From NCBI GenBank assembly GCA_902706205.1, contig CACSKA010000002.1, forward strand, positions 186,001 to 250,000: 64,000 nt of DNA. Reading direction: 5' to 3'. Source of the DNA: Chryseobacterium sp. 18061 (GTDB lineage: Bacteria; Pseudomonadota; Gammaproteobacteria; Enterobacterales; Enterobacteriaceae). Below the pieces are notes generated by a model. That model did not search any database. It was not told the DNA's origin and saw nothing but the letters and a program-made list of their open reading frames with translations. Positions 48,502 to 58,066 of the stretch are shown in pieces. The stretch's first letter is position 1. Each line of letters begins with the position of its first letter. The translations under genes were made by a program, and so were the position numbers.

Positions 48502-49608
48502 ATGTTTCATCGTTTATGGACGCTGATCCGCAAAGAGCTGCAATCACTGCTGCGTGAGCCGCAAACCCGCGCGATCCTCATCGCGCCGGTGCTGATTCAG
48601 GTATTACTGTTCCCGTTCGCCGCCACGCTGGAGGTGACCAACGCCACCATCGCCATTTACAACGAAGACAGCGGCAAGCACGCAGTGGAGCTGACCCAGC
48701 GTTTCGCCCGCGCCAAAGCGTTTACCCACGTATTGTTGCTGCACAGCCCGCAGGAAATTCAGCCGACTATCGACACGCAGAAAGCACTGCTCCTGGTGCG
48801 CTTCCCGACGGATTTTTCGCGCAATATCGACAGCGGACACACCGCGCCTATGCAGTTGCTGCTCGACGGGCGTAACTCCAACAGTGCGCAGATTGCGGCG
48901 AACTATTTGCAGCGCATCGTTGAGGATTATCAGCAGGAACTGATCGACGGAAAGCCGAAACCGAATAACAGCGAACTGGTCGTGCGCAACTGGTACAACC
49001 CGAATCTGGATTACAAATGGTTCGTGGTGCCGTCACTGATTGCGATGATTACCACTATCGGGGTGATGATTGTCACCTCGCTGTCTGTTGCCCGCGAGCG
49101 CGAACAGGGTACGCTTGATCAGCTGCTGGTATCCCCGCTCGCCACCTGGCAGATCTTCGTCGGCAAAGCGGTCCCGGCACTCATTGTCGCCACCTTCCAG
49201 GCCAGTATCGTGCTGGCGGTCGGGATTTTCGCCTATCACATTCCGTTCTCCGGATCGCTGCTGCTGTTTTACTTCACGATGCTGATTTACGGGCTGTCAC
49301 TGGTAGGATTTGGTTTGCTGATTTCTTCGCTGTGCGAGACGCAGCAGCAGGCGTTTATCGGGGTGTTTGTGTTTATGATGCCGGCGATTTTGCTTTCGGG
49401 TTACGTGTCGCCCGTGGAGAATATGCCGGTATGGCTTCAGAATGTGACATGGATTAACCCAATTCGTCACTTTACGGATATTACCAAGCAGATTTACCTA
49501 AAGGACGCCAGCGTCGATATTGTCTGGCAAAGCCTGTGGCCGCTATTGGTGATAGCGACCACGACCGGCTCGGTGGCGTACTGGACGTTCAGGCGTAATG
49601 TTGCGTAA
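48502..49608 (+). CDS. ybhR: ABC-2 type permease YbhR
   Basis: This 368-residue paralogue of YbhS has the same topology and the motif E-R-E-Q-G-T-L-D-Q near residue 200. It completes the cecR-ybhGFSR operon and starts 10 bp after ybhS. A small hairpin with GGCGGC / GCCGCC follows at about 49625-49643, between it and convergent ybhQ. Confidence 0.95.
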   Translation: MFHRLWTLIRKELQSLLREPQTRAILIAPVLIQVLLFPFAATLEVTNATIAIYNEDSGKHAVELTQRFARAKAFTHVLLLHSPQEIQPTIDTQKALLLVRFPTDFSRNIDSGHTAPMQLLLDGRNSNSAQIAANYLQRIVEDYQQELIDGKPKPNNSELVVRNWYNPNLDYKWFVVPSLIAMITTIGVMIVTSLSVAREREQGTLDQLLVSPLATWQIFVGKAVPALIVATFQASIVLAVGIFAYHIPFSGSLLLFYFTMLIYGLSLVGFGLLISSLCETQQQAFIGVFVFMMPAILLSGYVSPVENMPVWLQNVTWINPIRHFTDITKQIYLKDASVDIVWQSLWPLLVIATTTGSVAYWTFRRNVA

Positions 49609-49642
49609 TGGATGCCATGCGTCGGGCGGCGATTATGCCGCC

Positions 49643-50044
49643 TTAGTGCCAGCGGAAGGTTTTAGCGGCGCGCTTTTTCTCTTTAATCAGTAAGGAAAGC
49701 AGCGCAGGTCCGGCAAGGATCACAACGGCTGCCAGGCCCAGTAGCAAGTGGTTTTGCACCACGCGAGACAACAGCCACAGGACAATCACCGCCGCGCCAA
49801 AGTACCAGGTGGTGGTGAGTTCTTCAAGAAAATCACCGATGTCGCGCCAGCGCTCTTCGTGGTGGCGTTGCAGGAAAAGCATCAGGACAACCGTCACGGC
49901 ATAAAGCGCGCACAGCCCCAGCCCTACCTGGACCAGTGTGCCGCTCATCCATCCCATTACCAGAACTGCAACAACCAGCAAATGCGAAATAATCTGCCAG
50001 CAGCTCAGGCCAGTTACGACACGAATTTGTTGTTGCCACTTCAT
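49643..50044 (-). CDS. ybhQ: YbhQ, small inner membrane protein
   Basis: This 133-residue protein has four hydrophobic segments and a basic C-terminus (K-E-K-K-R-A-A-K-T-F). It matches E. coli YbhQ (136 aa) in place and type. The function is unknown. It lies alone on the minus strand between ybhR and divergent ybhP. Confidence 0.88.
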   Translation of the reverse strand: MKWQQQIRVVTGLSCWQIISHLLVVAVLVMGWMSGTLVQVGLGLCALYAVTVVLMLFLQRHHEERWRDIGDFLEELTTTWYFGAAVIVLWLLSRVVQNHLLLGLAAVVILAGPALLSLLIKEKKRAAKTFRWH

Positions 50045-50175
50045 GTCTTGTCTCCAGAAGCATATTCAACTGTTAATTAGAGTACCGGACTTTACGGAAA
50101 ATTCCGTAACACCGCACCTTTTTGTGACGGCTACTACACTATTTCATTCAGGACAGTGATGCGGACAGGAGAAAT

Positions 50176-50937
50176 ATGAATCAGCCGTCGCGACATTTTT
50201 CATTGAAAATTTTGACTATCAACACACACAAAGGTTTTACCGCCTTCAATCGCCGCTTCATTTTGCCCGAACTCCGCGATGCGGTGCGGGCCGTCGGAGC
50301 CGATATCGTCTGCCTGCAAGAGGTGCTTGGGGCGCATGATGCCTGGTCTCTTCGCGTCGAAAACTGGCCGAACACCAGCCACTACGAGTTTCTCGCCGAT
50401 ACGCTGTGGAGCGATTATGCCTACGGACGCAATGCGGTGTACCCGGAAGGCCATCACGGGAATGCGGTGCTGTCACGCTTTCCGATTGAGCATTTTGAAA
50501 ACCGCGATATTTCGGTCGGGGAAAGTGAAAAACGCGGGCTATTGTACTGCCGTATCGTCCCGCCAGAATTGGCGACACCGGTTCACGTCATCTGCGTGCA
50601 TCTGGGACTGCGTGAAGCCCACCGCCAGGCGCAATTAACGATGCTGAGCGACTGGGTGAACAGCCTGCCCGCAAATGAGCCGGTAGTGGTGGCTGGAGAT
50701 TTTAACGACTGGCGCCAGCGCGCCAACAGACCGTTACAACAGCAGGCCGGACTCGAGGAAATTTTCACTGCCGCAAATGGACGCCCGGTGCGTACTTTTC
50801 CGGTGAGCTTTCCACTGCTGCCGCTGGACCGGATTTACGTCAAAAATGCCCAGGCAACCCACCCGGCCGCGCTCCCGCTTCGGGAATGGCGACACCTTTC
50901 TGATCATGCGCCGCTCAGCGCGGAGATCCACTTATGA
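50176..50937 (+). CDS. ybhP: YbhP, endonuclease/exonuclease/phosphatase family protein
   Basis: This 253-residue protein has the EEP (DNase I-like) fold. Conserved elements are N-T-H-K-G, C-L-Q-E-V, the H-L-G segment, A-G-D-F-N-D-W near residue 173 and a late S-D-H-A-P. These fit metal-dependent phosphodiester or phosphomonoester hydrolysis; the true substrate is unknown. It overlaps clsB by 4 bases, so a role in lipid metabolism is possible. Confidence 0.93.
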   Translation: MNQPSRHFSLKILTINTHKGFTAFNRRFILPELRDAVRAVGADIVCLQEVLGAHDAWSLRVENWPNTSHYEFLADTLWSDYAYGRNAVYPEGHHGNAVLSRFPIEHFENRDISVGESEKRGLLYCRIVPPELATPVHVICVHLGLREAHRQAQLTMLSDWVNSLPANEPVVVAGDFNDWRQRANRPLQQQAGLEEIFTAANGRPVRTFPVSFPLLPLDRIYVKNAQATHPAALPLREWRHLSDHAPLSAEIHL

Positions 50938-52175
50938 AATGCGGCTGGCGTGAAGGTAATCAAATTCAGCTCCTGGAAAACGGCGACCAGTTTTACCCGG
51001 CCGTATTCAGCGCGATTGAGAATGCTGAAAGCAAAATCATTCTCGAAACCTTTATCTGGTTTGAAGACAGCGTCGGCTGGGAGCTTCACGAAGTCTTGCT
51101 CAACGCCGCCCGGCGCGGGGTGAATATTGAAGTGCTGCTTGACGGCTATGGTTCGCCGGACCTCAGCGATAAGTTTGTGAGTGAACTGACCATGGCGGGC
51201 GTGGTGTTCCGTTATTACGATCCGCGCCCTCGCCTGTTCGGCATGCGCACCAATCTGTTCCGACGGATGCACCGCAAAATTGTCGTGGTGGACGCCGTGG
51301 TGGCCTTTGTTGGCGGAATTAACTACTCCGCGGAACACATGACCACGTATGGCCCGGAGGCCAAACAGGATTACGCAGTGCGCGTGGAAGGCCCGGTAGT
51401 GGAAGACATTCTGCAATTCGAGCTGGATAATCTGCCCAGCAATGCCGAAGCCCGACGCTTCTGGCGTCGCCGCCATCGTCCGGAAGAAAATCGCACCCCC
51501 GGTGAAGCGCAAACGTTGTTTGTCTGGCGCGACAACAATGAACATCGCGATGATATTGAACGTCACTATCTGAAAATGCTGGCCAATGCGCGTCGGGAAG
51601 TGATCATCGCCAATGCCTATTTTTTCCCTGGTTATCGGCTGCTGCACGCGATGCGTAATGCCGCGCGGCGAGGGGTGCGGGTTAAACTGGTGGTTCAGGG
51701 CGAGCCCGATATGCCGATTGTGAAAGTCGGCGCGCGGCTGCTGTATCGCTACCTTTTGAAAGGCGGCGTGCAGATTTTCGAATATCAGCGTCGGCCGCTG
51801 CACGGCAAAGTGGCGCTGATGGATGATCATTGGGCGACGGTAGGCTCCAGCAATCTCGACCCGCTGAGCCTGTCTCTGAATCTGGAAGCCAACCTTATCG
51901 TTCACGACCGGGCGTTTAACCAGACGCTGCGCGACAATCTCAGCGACATTATCGAGCAAGACTGTCGGCAGGTGGACAGCTCGATGGTACCCAAACGCAG
52001 CTGGTGGAATCTCAGTAAAAGCGTACTGGCGTTCCACTTTCTGCGCCATTTTCCGGCGATGGTCGGCTGGCTGCCCGCCCATACACCGAAACTGGCCCAG
52101 GTCAGCCCGCCGGTGCAAAATTCGCTTGAAACCCAGGACCGCATCGACCCTGAGAATCCGGGAGTGAAACCCTAA
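50934..52175 (+). CDS. clsB: Cardiolipin synthase B (YbhO)
   Basis: This 413-residue phospholipase D superfamily enzyme has two H-K-D motifs: H-R-K-I-V-V-V-D near residue 113 and H-G-K-V-A-L-M-D near residue 289. It condenses phosphatidylglycerol or glycerol-containing substrates to form cardiolipin and phosphatidylglycerol at the membrane. It is the middle gene of ybhP-clsB-ybhN, with 4-base and 1-base overlaps that indicate translational coupling. Confidence 0.95.
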   Translation: MKCGWREGNQIQLLENGDQFYPAVFSAIENAESKIILETFIWFEDSVGWELHEVLLNAARRGVNIEVLLDGYGSPDLSDKFVSELTMAGVVFRYYDPRPRLFGMRTNLFRRMHRKIVVVDAVVAFVGGINYSAEHMTTYGPEAKQDYAVRVEGPVVEDILQFELDNLPSNAEARRFWRRRHRPEENRTPGEAQTLFVWRDNNEHRDDIERHYLKMLANARREVIIANAYFFPGYRLLHAMRNAARRGVRVKLVVQGEPDMPIVKVGARLLYRYLLKGGVQIFEYQRRPLHGKVALMDDHWATVGSSNLDPLSLSLNLEANLIVHDRAFNQTLRDNLSDIIEQDCRQVDSSMVPKRSWWNLSKSVLAFHFLRHFPAMVGWLPAHTPKLAQVSPPVQNSLETQDRIDPENPGVKP

Positions 52176-53137
52176 TGAGCCACTCTCACCCTCGCTGGCA
52201 TTTGGCGAAAAAAATCCTGACGTGGCTGTTCTTTATTGCGGTTGCGGTGCTGCTGGTGGTGTATGCGCAGAAGGTCGACTGGCAGGAGGTGTGGAGCGTC
52301 ATTCGCGACTACAACCGCACCGCCCTGCTCAGCGCCGTTGGGCTGGTTGTCATCAGCTATCTGCTGTATGGCTGTTATGATTTGCTCGGCCGGGCATACT
52401 GCGGTCACCGGCTGGCAAAGCGCCAGGTAATGCTGGTGTCGTTCATTTGCTACGCCTTTAACCTGACGCTCAGCACATGGGTCGGCGGCATCGGCATGCG
52501 CTATCGCCTCTATTCGCGACTTGGCCTCCCAGGCAGTACCATCACCCGCATTTTCTCACTCAGCATAACCACCAACTGGCTCGGCTATATTCTACTCGGC
52601 GGGGTGATTTTCACTATTGGGATGGTCGATTTGCCCACACACTGGTACATCAGCGATACCACGCTGCGGATTATCGGCGGCGTGTTGTTGCTGATGATTG
52701 CGGCCTATCTTTGGGCCTGTGCGTTTGCGCGGCGCCGTCATATGACCATCAAAGGGCAAAAACTGGTGCTGCCGTCTTGGCGATTTGCTCTTCTGCAGAT
52801 GCTGATTTCCAGCACCAACTGGATGGCGATGGGCGCGATTATCTGGCTGCTGCTCGGTCAACAGGTGAACTACTTCTTCGTGCTCGGTGTGCTGCTGGTG
52901 AGCAGTATCGCCGGGGTTATTGTGCATATCCCGGCAGGAATTGGCGTGCTGGAGGCCGTGTTTATCGCGCTGCTGGCAGGGGAACACGCCTCACAAGGAA
53001 CGATAATCGCCGCACTGCTGGCGTATCGGGTGCTCTATTTCTTTATTCCGTTGGCGCTGGCGACGGTGGGATATTTATTGCTGGAGAGCCGGGCGAAGAA
53101 GCTAAAGGCGAAAAATCAGAAGGCGATGGCGGAGTAA
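52175..53137 (+). CDS. ybhN: YbhN, UPF0104 / lysylphosphatidylglycerol synthase-like membrane protein
   Basis: This 320-residue inner membrane protein has about eight hydrophobic segments and the flippase-like core of the MprF family, including G-G-I-G-M-R-Y-R and P-A-G-I-G-V-L-E. Its start overlaps the clsB stop (TAATG). Association with clsB and the family suggest a lipid-handling role, which is inference. Confidence 0.93.
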   Translation: MSHSHPRWHLAKKILTWLFFIAVAVLLVVYAQKVDWQEVWSVIRDYNRTALLSAVGLVVISYLLYGCYDLLGRAYCGHRLAKRQVMLVSFICYAFNLTLSTWVGGIGMRYRLYSRLGLPGSTITRIFSLSITTNWLGYILLGGVIFTIGMVDLPTHWYISDTTLRIIGGVLLLMIAAYLWACAFARRRHMTIKGQKLVLPSWRFALLQMLISSTNWMAMGAIIWLLLGQQVNYFFVLGVLLVSSIAGVIVHIPAGIGVLEAVFIALLAGEHASQGTIIAALLAYRVLYFFIPLALATVGYLLLESRAKKLKAKNQKAMAE

Positions 53138-53146
53138 AATTCAGGA

Positions 53147-53179
53147 GTAGGCCCGGCAAGCGTATGCGTCGCCGGACAC
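53147..53179. repeat. REP-like element after ybhN
   Basis: GTAGGCCCGGC, AAGC and GCGTCGCCGGAC form the imperfect hairpin of a REP unit in the 48-bp gap between convergent ybhN and ybhL. Confidence 0.6.
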
Positions 53180-53185
53180 CACAAA

Positions 53186-53890
53186 TTAACGGCGGTTGCC
53201 CATGATGCGCAGCAGCATCAGGAACAGGTTGATGAAGTCGAGATACAGCGTCAGCGCACCCAGGATCGCGTATTTACGCAGGTTGCTGCTGTCACTGGTG
53301 TCAATCTGCTCACCAATCGCTTTCAGTTTTTGGGTGTCGTACGCCGTCAGGCCCACAAACACCACCACACCAATATAGGTCACGGCCCACATTAGCGGTG
53401 TGCTCTTAAGCCAGATGTTAACCAACGACGCCAGAACGATACCAATCAGCGCCATAAACAGCATTTTGCCCATGCCGGTCAGGTCACGTTTGGTGGTGTA
53501 GCCGTACAGGCTCATCCCACCGAACATCCCCGCAGTCACGATAAAGGTGCTGGCAATGGAGCTATAGGTGTAGGCGATGAAAATACTGGAAAGCGTGAGT
53601 CCGGTTAGCGCCGAATAGAGCATAAACAGCGTGGTCGCCATGCCCGCGCTCAGGCGCTGAACCATGCCGGAAAGCACAAATACCAGGCCCAACTGAGCGA
53701 TGATCAGCCCAAAGAACGTGATTTTGCTGGAGAAGACAAACATCATCACTGCCGGGGTGTTTGCTGCAAACCACGCAACGAACGCAGTCAGCAGCAGCCC
53801 GCAGGTCATCCAGCCGTAAACCTGCGCCATGTAGGTCTGCACGCCAGAGCGTGACTGCACAATTGAATTGGGACGCGAGTATCGGTCCAT
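53186..53890 (-). CDS. ybhL: YbhL, Bax inhibitor-1 family membrane protein
   Basis: This 234-residue inner membrane protein has seven hydrophobic segments and the BI-1/YccA signature, including Y-D-T-Q-K-L near residue 195. It equals E. coli YbhL in length. The physiological role is unclear; relatives are pH-sensitive calcium leak channels. It follows moaE on the same strand with its own likely promoter. E. coli has ybhM next to it and this is missing here. Confidence 0.95.
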   Translation of the reverse strand: MDRYSRPNSIVQSRSGVQTYMAQVYGWMTCGLLLTAFVAWFAANTPAVMMFVFSSKITFFGLIIAQLGLVFVLSGMVQRLSAGMATTLFMLYSALTGLTLSSIFIAYTYSSIASTFIVTAGMFGGMSLYGYTTKRDLTGMGKMLFMALIGIVLASLVNIWLKSTPLMWAVTYIGVVVFVGLTAYDTQKLKAIGEQIDTSDSSNLRKYAILGALTLYLDFINLFLMLLRIMGNRR

Positions 53891-53968
53891 GATGGAACCC
53901 TCAGATTAAAGGTGTGTGTTCATTAAGCGTATCACAAGCGCAATACACGTATGTCCTAAAAACAGGCA

Positions 53969-54421
53969 TTACCAGCGCTTGGCCGCTTCCTGGTCGCTAT
54001 CTCGAGACTCGACCCAGCGCTCGCCTTCCGGCGTGGCTTCGCGTTTCCAGAACGGGGCGCGGGTTTTCAGATAATCCATGATGAATTCCCCGGCGGCAAA
54101 CGCGCTACCTCGGTGCACGCTGGTAACGCCAACAAAGACAATTTCTTCGCCCGGCCACATTTCGCCGATGCGATGAATGACCGACACTCGTCCTAACCGC
54201 CAGCGCCCACGGGCTTCTTCAACGATTTCAGCCAGCGCTTTTTCGGTCATGCCTGGGTAGTGTTCCAGCATTAATGCGCTGACGCTGTCGCCTAGATTAT
54301 GATTACGGACTTTACCGGTAAACGTCACTACCGCGCCGTCTTCATCGCGCTCGGCAAGCCAGGCGTATTCGGTGCCGACGTTAAAGCGCGCAGTTTCAAC
54401 GCGAATCAAAGTTTCGCTCAT
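53969..54421 (-). CDS. moaE: Molybdopterin synthase catalytic subunit MoaE
   Basis: This 150-residue protein equals E. coli MoaE. The active-site Lys lies in D-Y-L-K-T-R-A-P-F-W-K-R-E near residue 120, and H-R-I-G near 105 is conserved. With MoaD it adds dithiolene sulfurs to cyclic pyranopterin. It is the last gene of moaABCDE, two bases after moaD. Confidence 0.96.
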   Translation of the reverse strand: MSETLIRVETARFNVGTEYAWLAERDEDGAVVTFTGKVRNHNLGDSVSALMLEHYPGMTEKALAEIVEEARGRWRLGRVSVIHRIGEMWPGEEIVFVGVTSVHRGSAFAAGEFIMDYLKTRAPFWKREATPEGERWVESRDSDQEAAKRW

Positions 54422-54423
54422 GA

Positions 54424-54669
54424 TTAGCCTCCCGTCACCGGCGGGAAGAACGCCACTTCATCCCCGTCAGTGAGCGGATGATCGGCGCTCACTAGCGTCT
54501 GATTGACCGCTGTCAGCAGTTTGCCCTCTTCCAGCGCCAGCGCCCAACGAGAACTCTGCGCCGCTAACTGCTGACGCAGTTGTTCCACGGTTTGCGCATC
54601 GGTGTCCAGCGTCAGACCATCGGTGCCCACCAGCTCGCGAACCTGGGCGAAAAATAAAATTTTAATCAT
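54424..54669 (-). CDS. moaD: Molybdopterin synthase sulfur carrier MoaD
   Basis: This 81-residue ubiquitin-like protein ends in P-V-T-G-G, whose terminal Gly carries the thiocarboxylate. I start at ATG 54669 (M-I-K-I-L-F-F-A), matching the E. coli protein; the open frame extends further upstream into moaC but without homology. Its start overlaps the moaC end by 8 bases. Confidence 0.95.
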   Translation of the reverse strand: MIKILFFAQVRELVGTDGLTLDTDAQTVEQLRQQLAAQSSRWALALEEGKLLTAVNQTLVSADHPLTDGDEVAFFPPVTGG

Positions 54670-55147
54670 CAGCATCAACCCTGAAATCACCGGATTTACC
54701 GCCACTTTTCGCCAGCAGGCGCAGCGGGCCAATCACCATGTCCTTTTGTACCGCTTTGCACATATCGTAGATGGTCAGCGCGGCGACCGAAGCAGCCGTC
54801 AGCGCTTCCATTTCGACGCCGGTTTTACCGGTCAGGCGGCACAGCGATTCGATACGCACCCGGTTGTGTTCCGGCTGCGCCTGTAAATTGACTTCCACTT
54901 TGCTGAGCATCAGCGGATGGCACAACGGGATCAAGTCCCAGGTGCGTTTAGCCGCCTGAATACCGGCGATACGTGCGGTGGCGAAAACATCACCTTTGTG
55001 ATGACTGCCATCGATAATCATCGCCAGGGTTTCCGGCAACATGGTGACAAAGGCTTCAGCGCGCGCTTCGCGAACGGTCTCCGCTTTGGCGGACACGTCC
55101 ACCATATGGGCTTCACCGGCGGCGTTAATGTGCGTCAGTTGAGACAT
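54662..55147 (-). CDS. moaC: Cyclic pyranopterin monophosphate synthase MoaC
   Basis: This 161-residue protein equals E. coli MoaC. Conserved segments are H-K-G-D-V near residue 50 and L-C-H-P-L near residue 77, which line the active site. It converts the MoaA product to cyclic pyranopterin. It lies 3 bases after moaB. Confidence 0.96.
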   Translation of the reverse strand: MSQLTHINAAGEAHMVDVSAKAETVREARAEAFVTMLPETLAMIIDGSHHKGDVFATARIAGIQAAKRTWDLIPLCHPLMLSKVEVNLQAQPEHNRVRIESLCRLTGKTGVEMEALTAASVAALTIYDMCKAVQKDMVIGPLRLLAKSGGKSGDFRVDADD

Positions 55148-55150
55148 GGC

Positions 55151-55663
55151 TTATTTCTTCAAATGAGGGTGGAAATTACACGGGCGCGTGCGCGCATCGA
55201 GCTGCGGCGCAATGATATTTTCCCATGCGGTACGGCACGCTTTGGTCGAGCCGGGCATGGCAAAAATCAGCGTATCGTTCGCCATCCCGGCGACGGCGCG
55301 GGATTGCAGCGTGGAGGTGCCAATTTCTTCAAACGACAGCATACGGAACACTTCACCAAAGCCCTGGATCTCACGGTCAAACAGCGGCAGCAGCGCTTCA
55401 GGCACCTGATCGCCATCGGTTAATCCGGTTCCACCGTTAATCAAAATCACCTGTACGTCGTCGCTGGCAATCCAGGCAGAAATTTGGGCGCGAATGACGT
55501 AGCGGTTCTCTTTGACGATAGTTTTTTCGACCAGGGTGTGGCCCGCTTCGTGCGCGCTGTCGCGCAGATAATGGCCGGACGTGTCGTCCTCTTCGCCGCG
55601 ACGGCTGGAGACGGTAAGAATAGCAATGCGGGTCGGGATAAATTCAGCACTCACCTGACTCAT
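55151..55663 (-). CDS. moaB: MoaB, molybdopterin adenylyltransferase-like protein
   Basis: This 170-residue protein matches E. coli MoaB. It has the MoCF-biosynthesis domain with N-G-G-T-G-L-T near residue 78 and M-P-G-S-T-K-A near 130. The E. coli protein is not essential for Moco because MogA does the adenylylation. AAGGAGG lies upstream of the start. Confidence 0.95.
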   Translation of the reverse strand: MSQVSAEFIPTRIAILTVSSRRGEEDDTSGHYLRDSAHEAGHTLVEKTIVKENRYVIRAQISAWIASDDVQVILINGGTGLTDGDQVPEALLPLFDREIQGFGEVFRMLSFEEIGTSTLQSRAVAGMANDTLIFAMPGSTKACRTAWENIIAPQLDARTRPCNFHPHLKK

Positions 55664-55696
55664 GATAAACCTCCTTATTCAATATTCAGTTACGGC

Positions 55697-56686
55697 TCAG
55701 CCGCCGATATATGAGAGATTCTGAGTAATACCGGTCTGGCCCTGATGCAGGAAATGGGTCTGCTTTTTCTGCGCCAAAGCGGCAGAAATACGCGCTTCAA
55801 GCTCAGGCTGCTGAGCATCTTCGGCAAGCAAATCGCGAAGATCGACCCCGCCATCGCCAAACAGGCACAGGTGCAGTTTTCCGGTAGAGGAGACGCGCAG
55901 CCGGTTGCAGCTGGCGCAGAAGTCTTTTTCATACGGCATGATAAGCCCGATTTCCCCGGCGTAATCAGGGTGACAGAAGACCTGTGCCGGGCCGTCGCTG
56001 CGGCTGCGAATCTGATGGATCCAGCCGCGTTTGAGCAGCTCATCGCGCAGCACCATGCCGGAAATGTGGTGTTTGCGGAACAGATCGCTGCCCTCACCGG
56101 TCTCCATAAGCTCGATGAAACGCAGTTGAATCGGACGCGGTTGGATCCAGGCCAGGAAGGTGTCGAGCTGGTGATGGTTAACGTCGCGCATCAGCACGGT
56201 ATTGACCTTCACTTTGGCAAAACCGGCGTCAAAGGCGGCGTCGATGCCGTCCATCACCTGCTGAAATTTGTCTTGTCCGGTAATGGCGTGAAACTGACGG
56301 GCGTCGAGACTGTCGACGCTGACGTTAACGTGCGTCAGTCCCGCATCGCGCCACTGCTGTGCATCACGGGCCAGACGATAGCCGTTGGTGGTCACCGCAA
56401 TCTGACGGATAGCGTCGTTTTCGCGCACGGTAGAAATGATGTCGGTAAAGTCACGACGCAGAGAAGGCTCGCCGCCGGTCAGCCGCACTTTTTCGGTGCC
56501 CATGGCAGTAAACGCCCGGGTCACGCGGCGCACTTCATCGACGGAAAGAAAGCCGTTATTACTGACGGGGCCCGGCTTGTAGCCATCGGGCAGACAGTAG
56601 GTGCAGCGGAAGTTGCACACGTCGGTAATCGACAAACGCAAATAGTAAAACTTGCGTGCGAATGCATCGGTAAGTTGTGGGGCCAT
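55697..56686 (-). CDS. moaA: GTP 3',8-cyclase MoaA (radical SAM)
   Basis: This 329-residue enzyme equals E. coli MoaA. The N-terminal cluster motif is C-N-F-R-C-T-Y-C near residue 25. The C-terminal cluster is bound by C-A-S-C-N-R and a following C-L-F. The protein ends in G-G. It starts molybdenum cofactor synthesis from GTP. I start at ATG 56686 (AAGGTGT upstream). The leader carries a Moco riboswitch. Confidence 0.96.
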   Translation of the reverse strand: MAPQLTDAFARKFYYLRLSITDVCNFRCTYCLPDGYKPGPVSNNGFLSVDEVRRVTRAFTAMGTEKVRLTGGEPSLRRDFTDIISTVRENDAIRQIAVTTNGYRLARDAQQWRDAGLTHVNVSVDSLDARQFHAITGQDKFQQVMDGIDAAFDAGFAKVKVNTVLMRDVNHHQLDTFLAWIQPRPIQLRFIELMETGEGSDLFRKHHISGMVLRDELLKRGWIHQIRSRSDGPAQVFCHPDYAGEIGLIMPYEKDFCASCNRLRVSSTGKLHLCLFGDGGVDLRDLLAEDAQQPELEARISAALAQKKQTHFLHQGQTGITQNLSYIGG

Positions 56687-56693
56687 ACACCTT

Positions 56694-56790
56694 TCCAAAT
56701 ACGGGAGGCACAGTTATTTCTTTCTGTACCCTGGTGACATCGTCACGGCCAGAGCGCCATATCTACAGACTTAGGCACAAGGGCTAGAGT
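56694..56790 (-). ncRNA. Moco riboswitch in the moaA leader
   Basis: Read on the minus strand, the leader begins ACTCTAGCC, contains TGGCCGTGACGATG and CACCAGGG, and ends GCCTCCCGTATTTGG just before the moaA ribosome site. These are the conserved blocks and order of the E. coli moaA aptamer. Cofactor binding should reduce moa translation by hiding the ribosome site. Confidence 0.88.
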
Positions 56791-57027
56791 GTAGCTTCTG
56801 ATTTTAAGAAGCGGGTTATGCCGATAGTAGCGCGTAAATGACAGTTTCGCCATTTCACCCTTTCGCTATATAATTTTATACATAACGAGCTGATCGTGCA
56901 CTTTCGCTACAGAATACGCAAAAATCCTGCTTTTGCATTGATATGCGTCATTTTGACGGGATCCGACCATCGTCTTTTAGGGGTAGTTACGCTAAGGTAA
57001 CAATGTCCGTCTCTGATAAGGAATACT

Positions 57028-57936
57028 ATGCGCAATCGTACTTTTGCGGATCTCGATCGTGTTGTCGCGCTAGGCGGCGGGCACGGTTTAGGGCGAGTGA
57101 TGTCTTCTCTCTCCTCGCTGGGTTCGCGCCTGACAGGTATTGTCACTACTACCGACAACGGCGGCTCCACCGGCCGCATTCGTCGCTCCGAAGGCGGGAT
57201 TGCCTGGGGAGATATGCGCAACTGTCTCAATCAGCTCATCACCGAACAGAGCGTCGCGTCGGCGATGTTTGAGTACCGTTTTGGCGGTAATGGCGAACTT
57301 TCCGGGCATAACCTCGGAAATCTGATGTTAAAGTCGTTAGACCACCTGAGTGTGCGGCCCCTGGAAGCCATCAACCTGATCAGAAACCTGTTAAAAGTCG
57401 ACGCGGCGCTGATCCCGATGTCGGAAGTGCCGGTGGATTTAATGGCTATCGACGACGAAGGCCATGAAATTTACGGCGAAGTGAATATTGACCTGCTGAA
57501 ACTGCCGCCGCGCGAGCTAATGCTCTCGCCGTCGGTGCCCGCCACGCGCGAAGCGGTGCACGCTATTGCCGAGGCGGATTTGATTCTGATTGGCCCTGGC
57601 AGTTTTTACACCAGCCTGATGCCGATTATTCTGCTTGATGAGATGGCCCAGGCCTTACGCAGAACGCCCGCGCCGATAGTGTACATCGGTAATCTGGGCC
57701 GCGAACTGAGCCCGGCAGCGGCCAGCCTGACGCTGAAAGATAAACTCGCGCTGATGGAACATTACGTCGGCAAACCGGTTATCGACGCTGTCGTCGTCGG
57801 GCCGAAGGTCGATGTTTCCGGCATTGAAGACCAGGTCATCATTCAGGTGCCGTTGGAAGCCAGCGACATTCGCTATCGCCACGACCGTCATCTACTGCGC
57901 GATGCGCTGGAAAAGGCTGTTCAGGCGCTAGGTTAG
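57028..57936 (+). CDS. ybhK: YbhK, YvcK/CofD-family protein
   Basis: This 302-residue cytoplasmic protein equals E. coli YbhK. The N-terminal nucleotide-binding loop is A-L-G-G-G-H-G-L, and T-D-N-G-G-S-T-G-R follows. Relatives bind UDP-sugars and are called gluconeogenesis factors; no enzymatic role is proven for YbhK. The upstream gap 56791-57027 is shared with divergent moaA. Confidence 0.94.
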   Translation: MRNRTFADLDRVVALGGGHGLGRVMSSLSSLGSRLTGIVTTTDNGGSTGRIRRSEGGIAWGDMRNCLNQLITEQSVASAMFEYRFGGNGELSGHNLGNLMLKSLDHLSVRPLEAINLIRNLLKVDAALIPMSEVPVDLMAIDDEGHEIYGEVNIDLLKLPPRELMLSPSVPATREAVHAIAEADLILIGPGSFYTSLMPIILLDEMAQALRRTPAPIVYIGNLGRELSPAAASLTLKDKLALMEHYVGKPVIDAVVVGPKVDVSGIEDQVIIQVPLEASDIRYRHDRHLLRDALEKAVQALG

Positions 57937-57941
57937 CCCTG

Positions 57942-57972
57942 TTGTCCGGCGTGCAACCCTCGCCGGGCCTGC
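57942..57972. repeat. REP-like hairpin after ybhK
   Basis: CCGGCG (57946-57951) and CGCCGG (57961-57966) enclose a 9-base loop, with flanking GTCCGG/CCGGGCC sequence typical of REP units. It may define the 3' end of the ybhK transcript before the eptA promoter. Confidence 0.55.
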
Positions 57973-58005
57973 GTTGTCTGCCCACATTAAGGACAACCTT
58001 AATTT

Positions 58006-58022
58006 CTTAAGGTTGTCTTAAA
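58006..58022 (+). promoter_or_regulatory. PmrA box upstream of eptA
   Basis: CTTAAG-GTTGT-CTTAAA matches the PmrA direct repeat (CTTAAG-N5-CTTAAG) at 11 of 12 positions. It is 44 bp upstream of the eptA start, the normal position for a PmrA-activated promoter; a -10-like TATTCT follows at 58049. It implies autoregulation of the operon. Confidence 0.88.
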
Positions 58023-58066
58023 ACTCTCTTGTCATCATACCGTCATCTTATTCTGCCGGATGCCCA

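Noticed and set aside
50904..52118. 404-residue minus-strand ORF opposite clsB
   Set aside because: The forward frame encodes clsB with both HKD motifs, so the reverse frame is not a gene.
55745..56737. 330-residue plus-strand ORF opposite moaA
   Set aside because: Shadow of moaA; overlaps the riboswitch and has no ribosome site.
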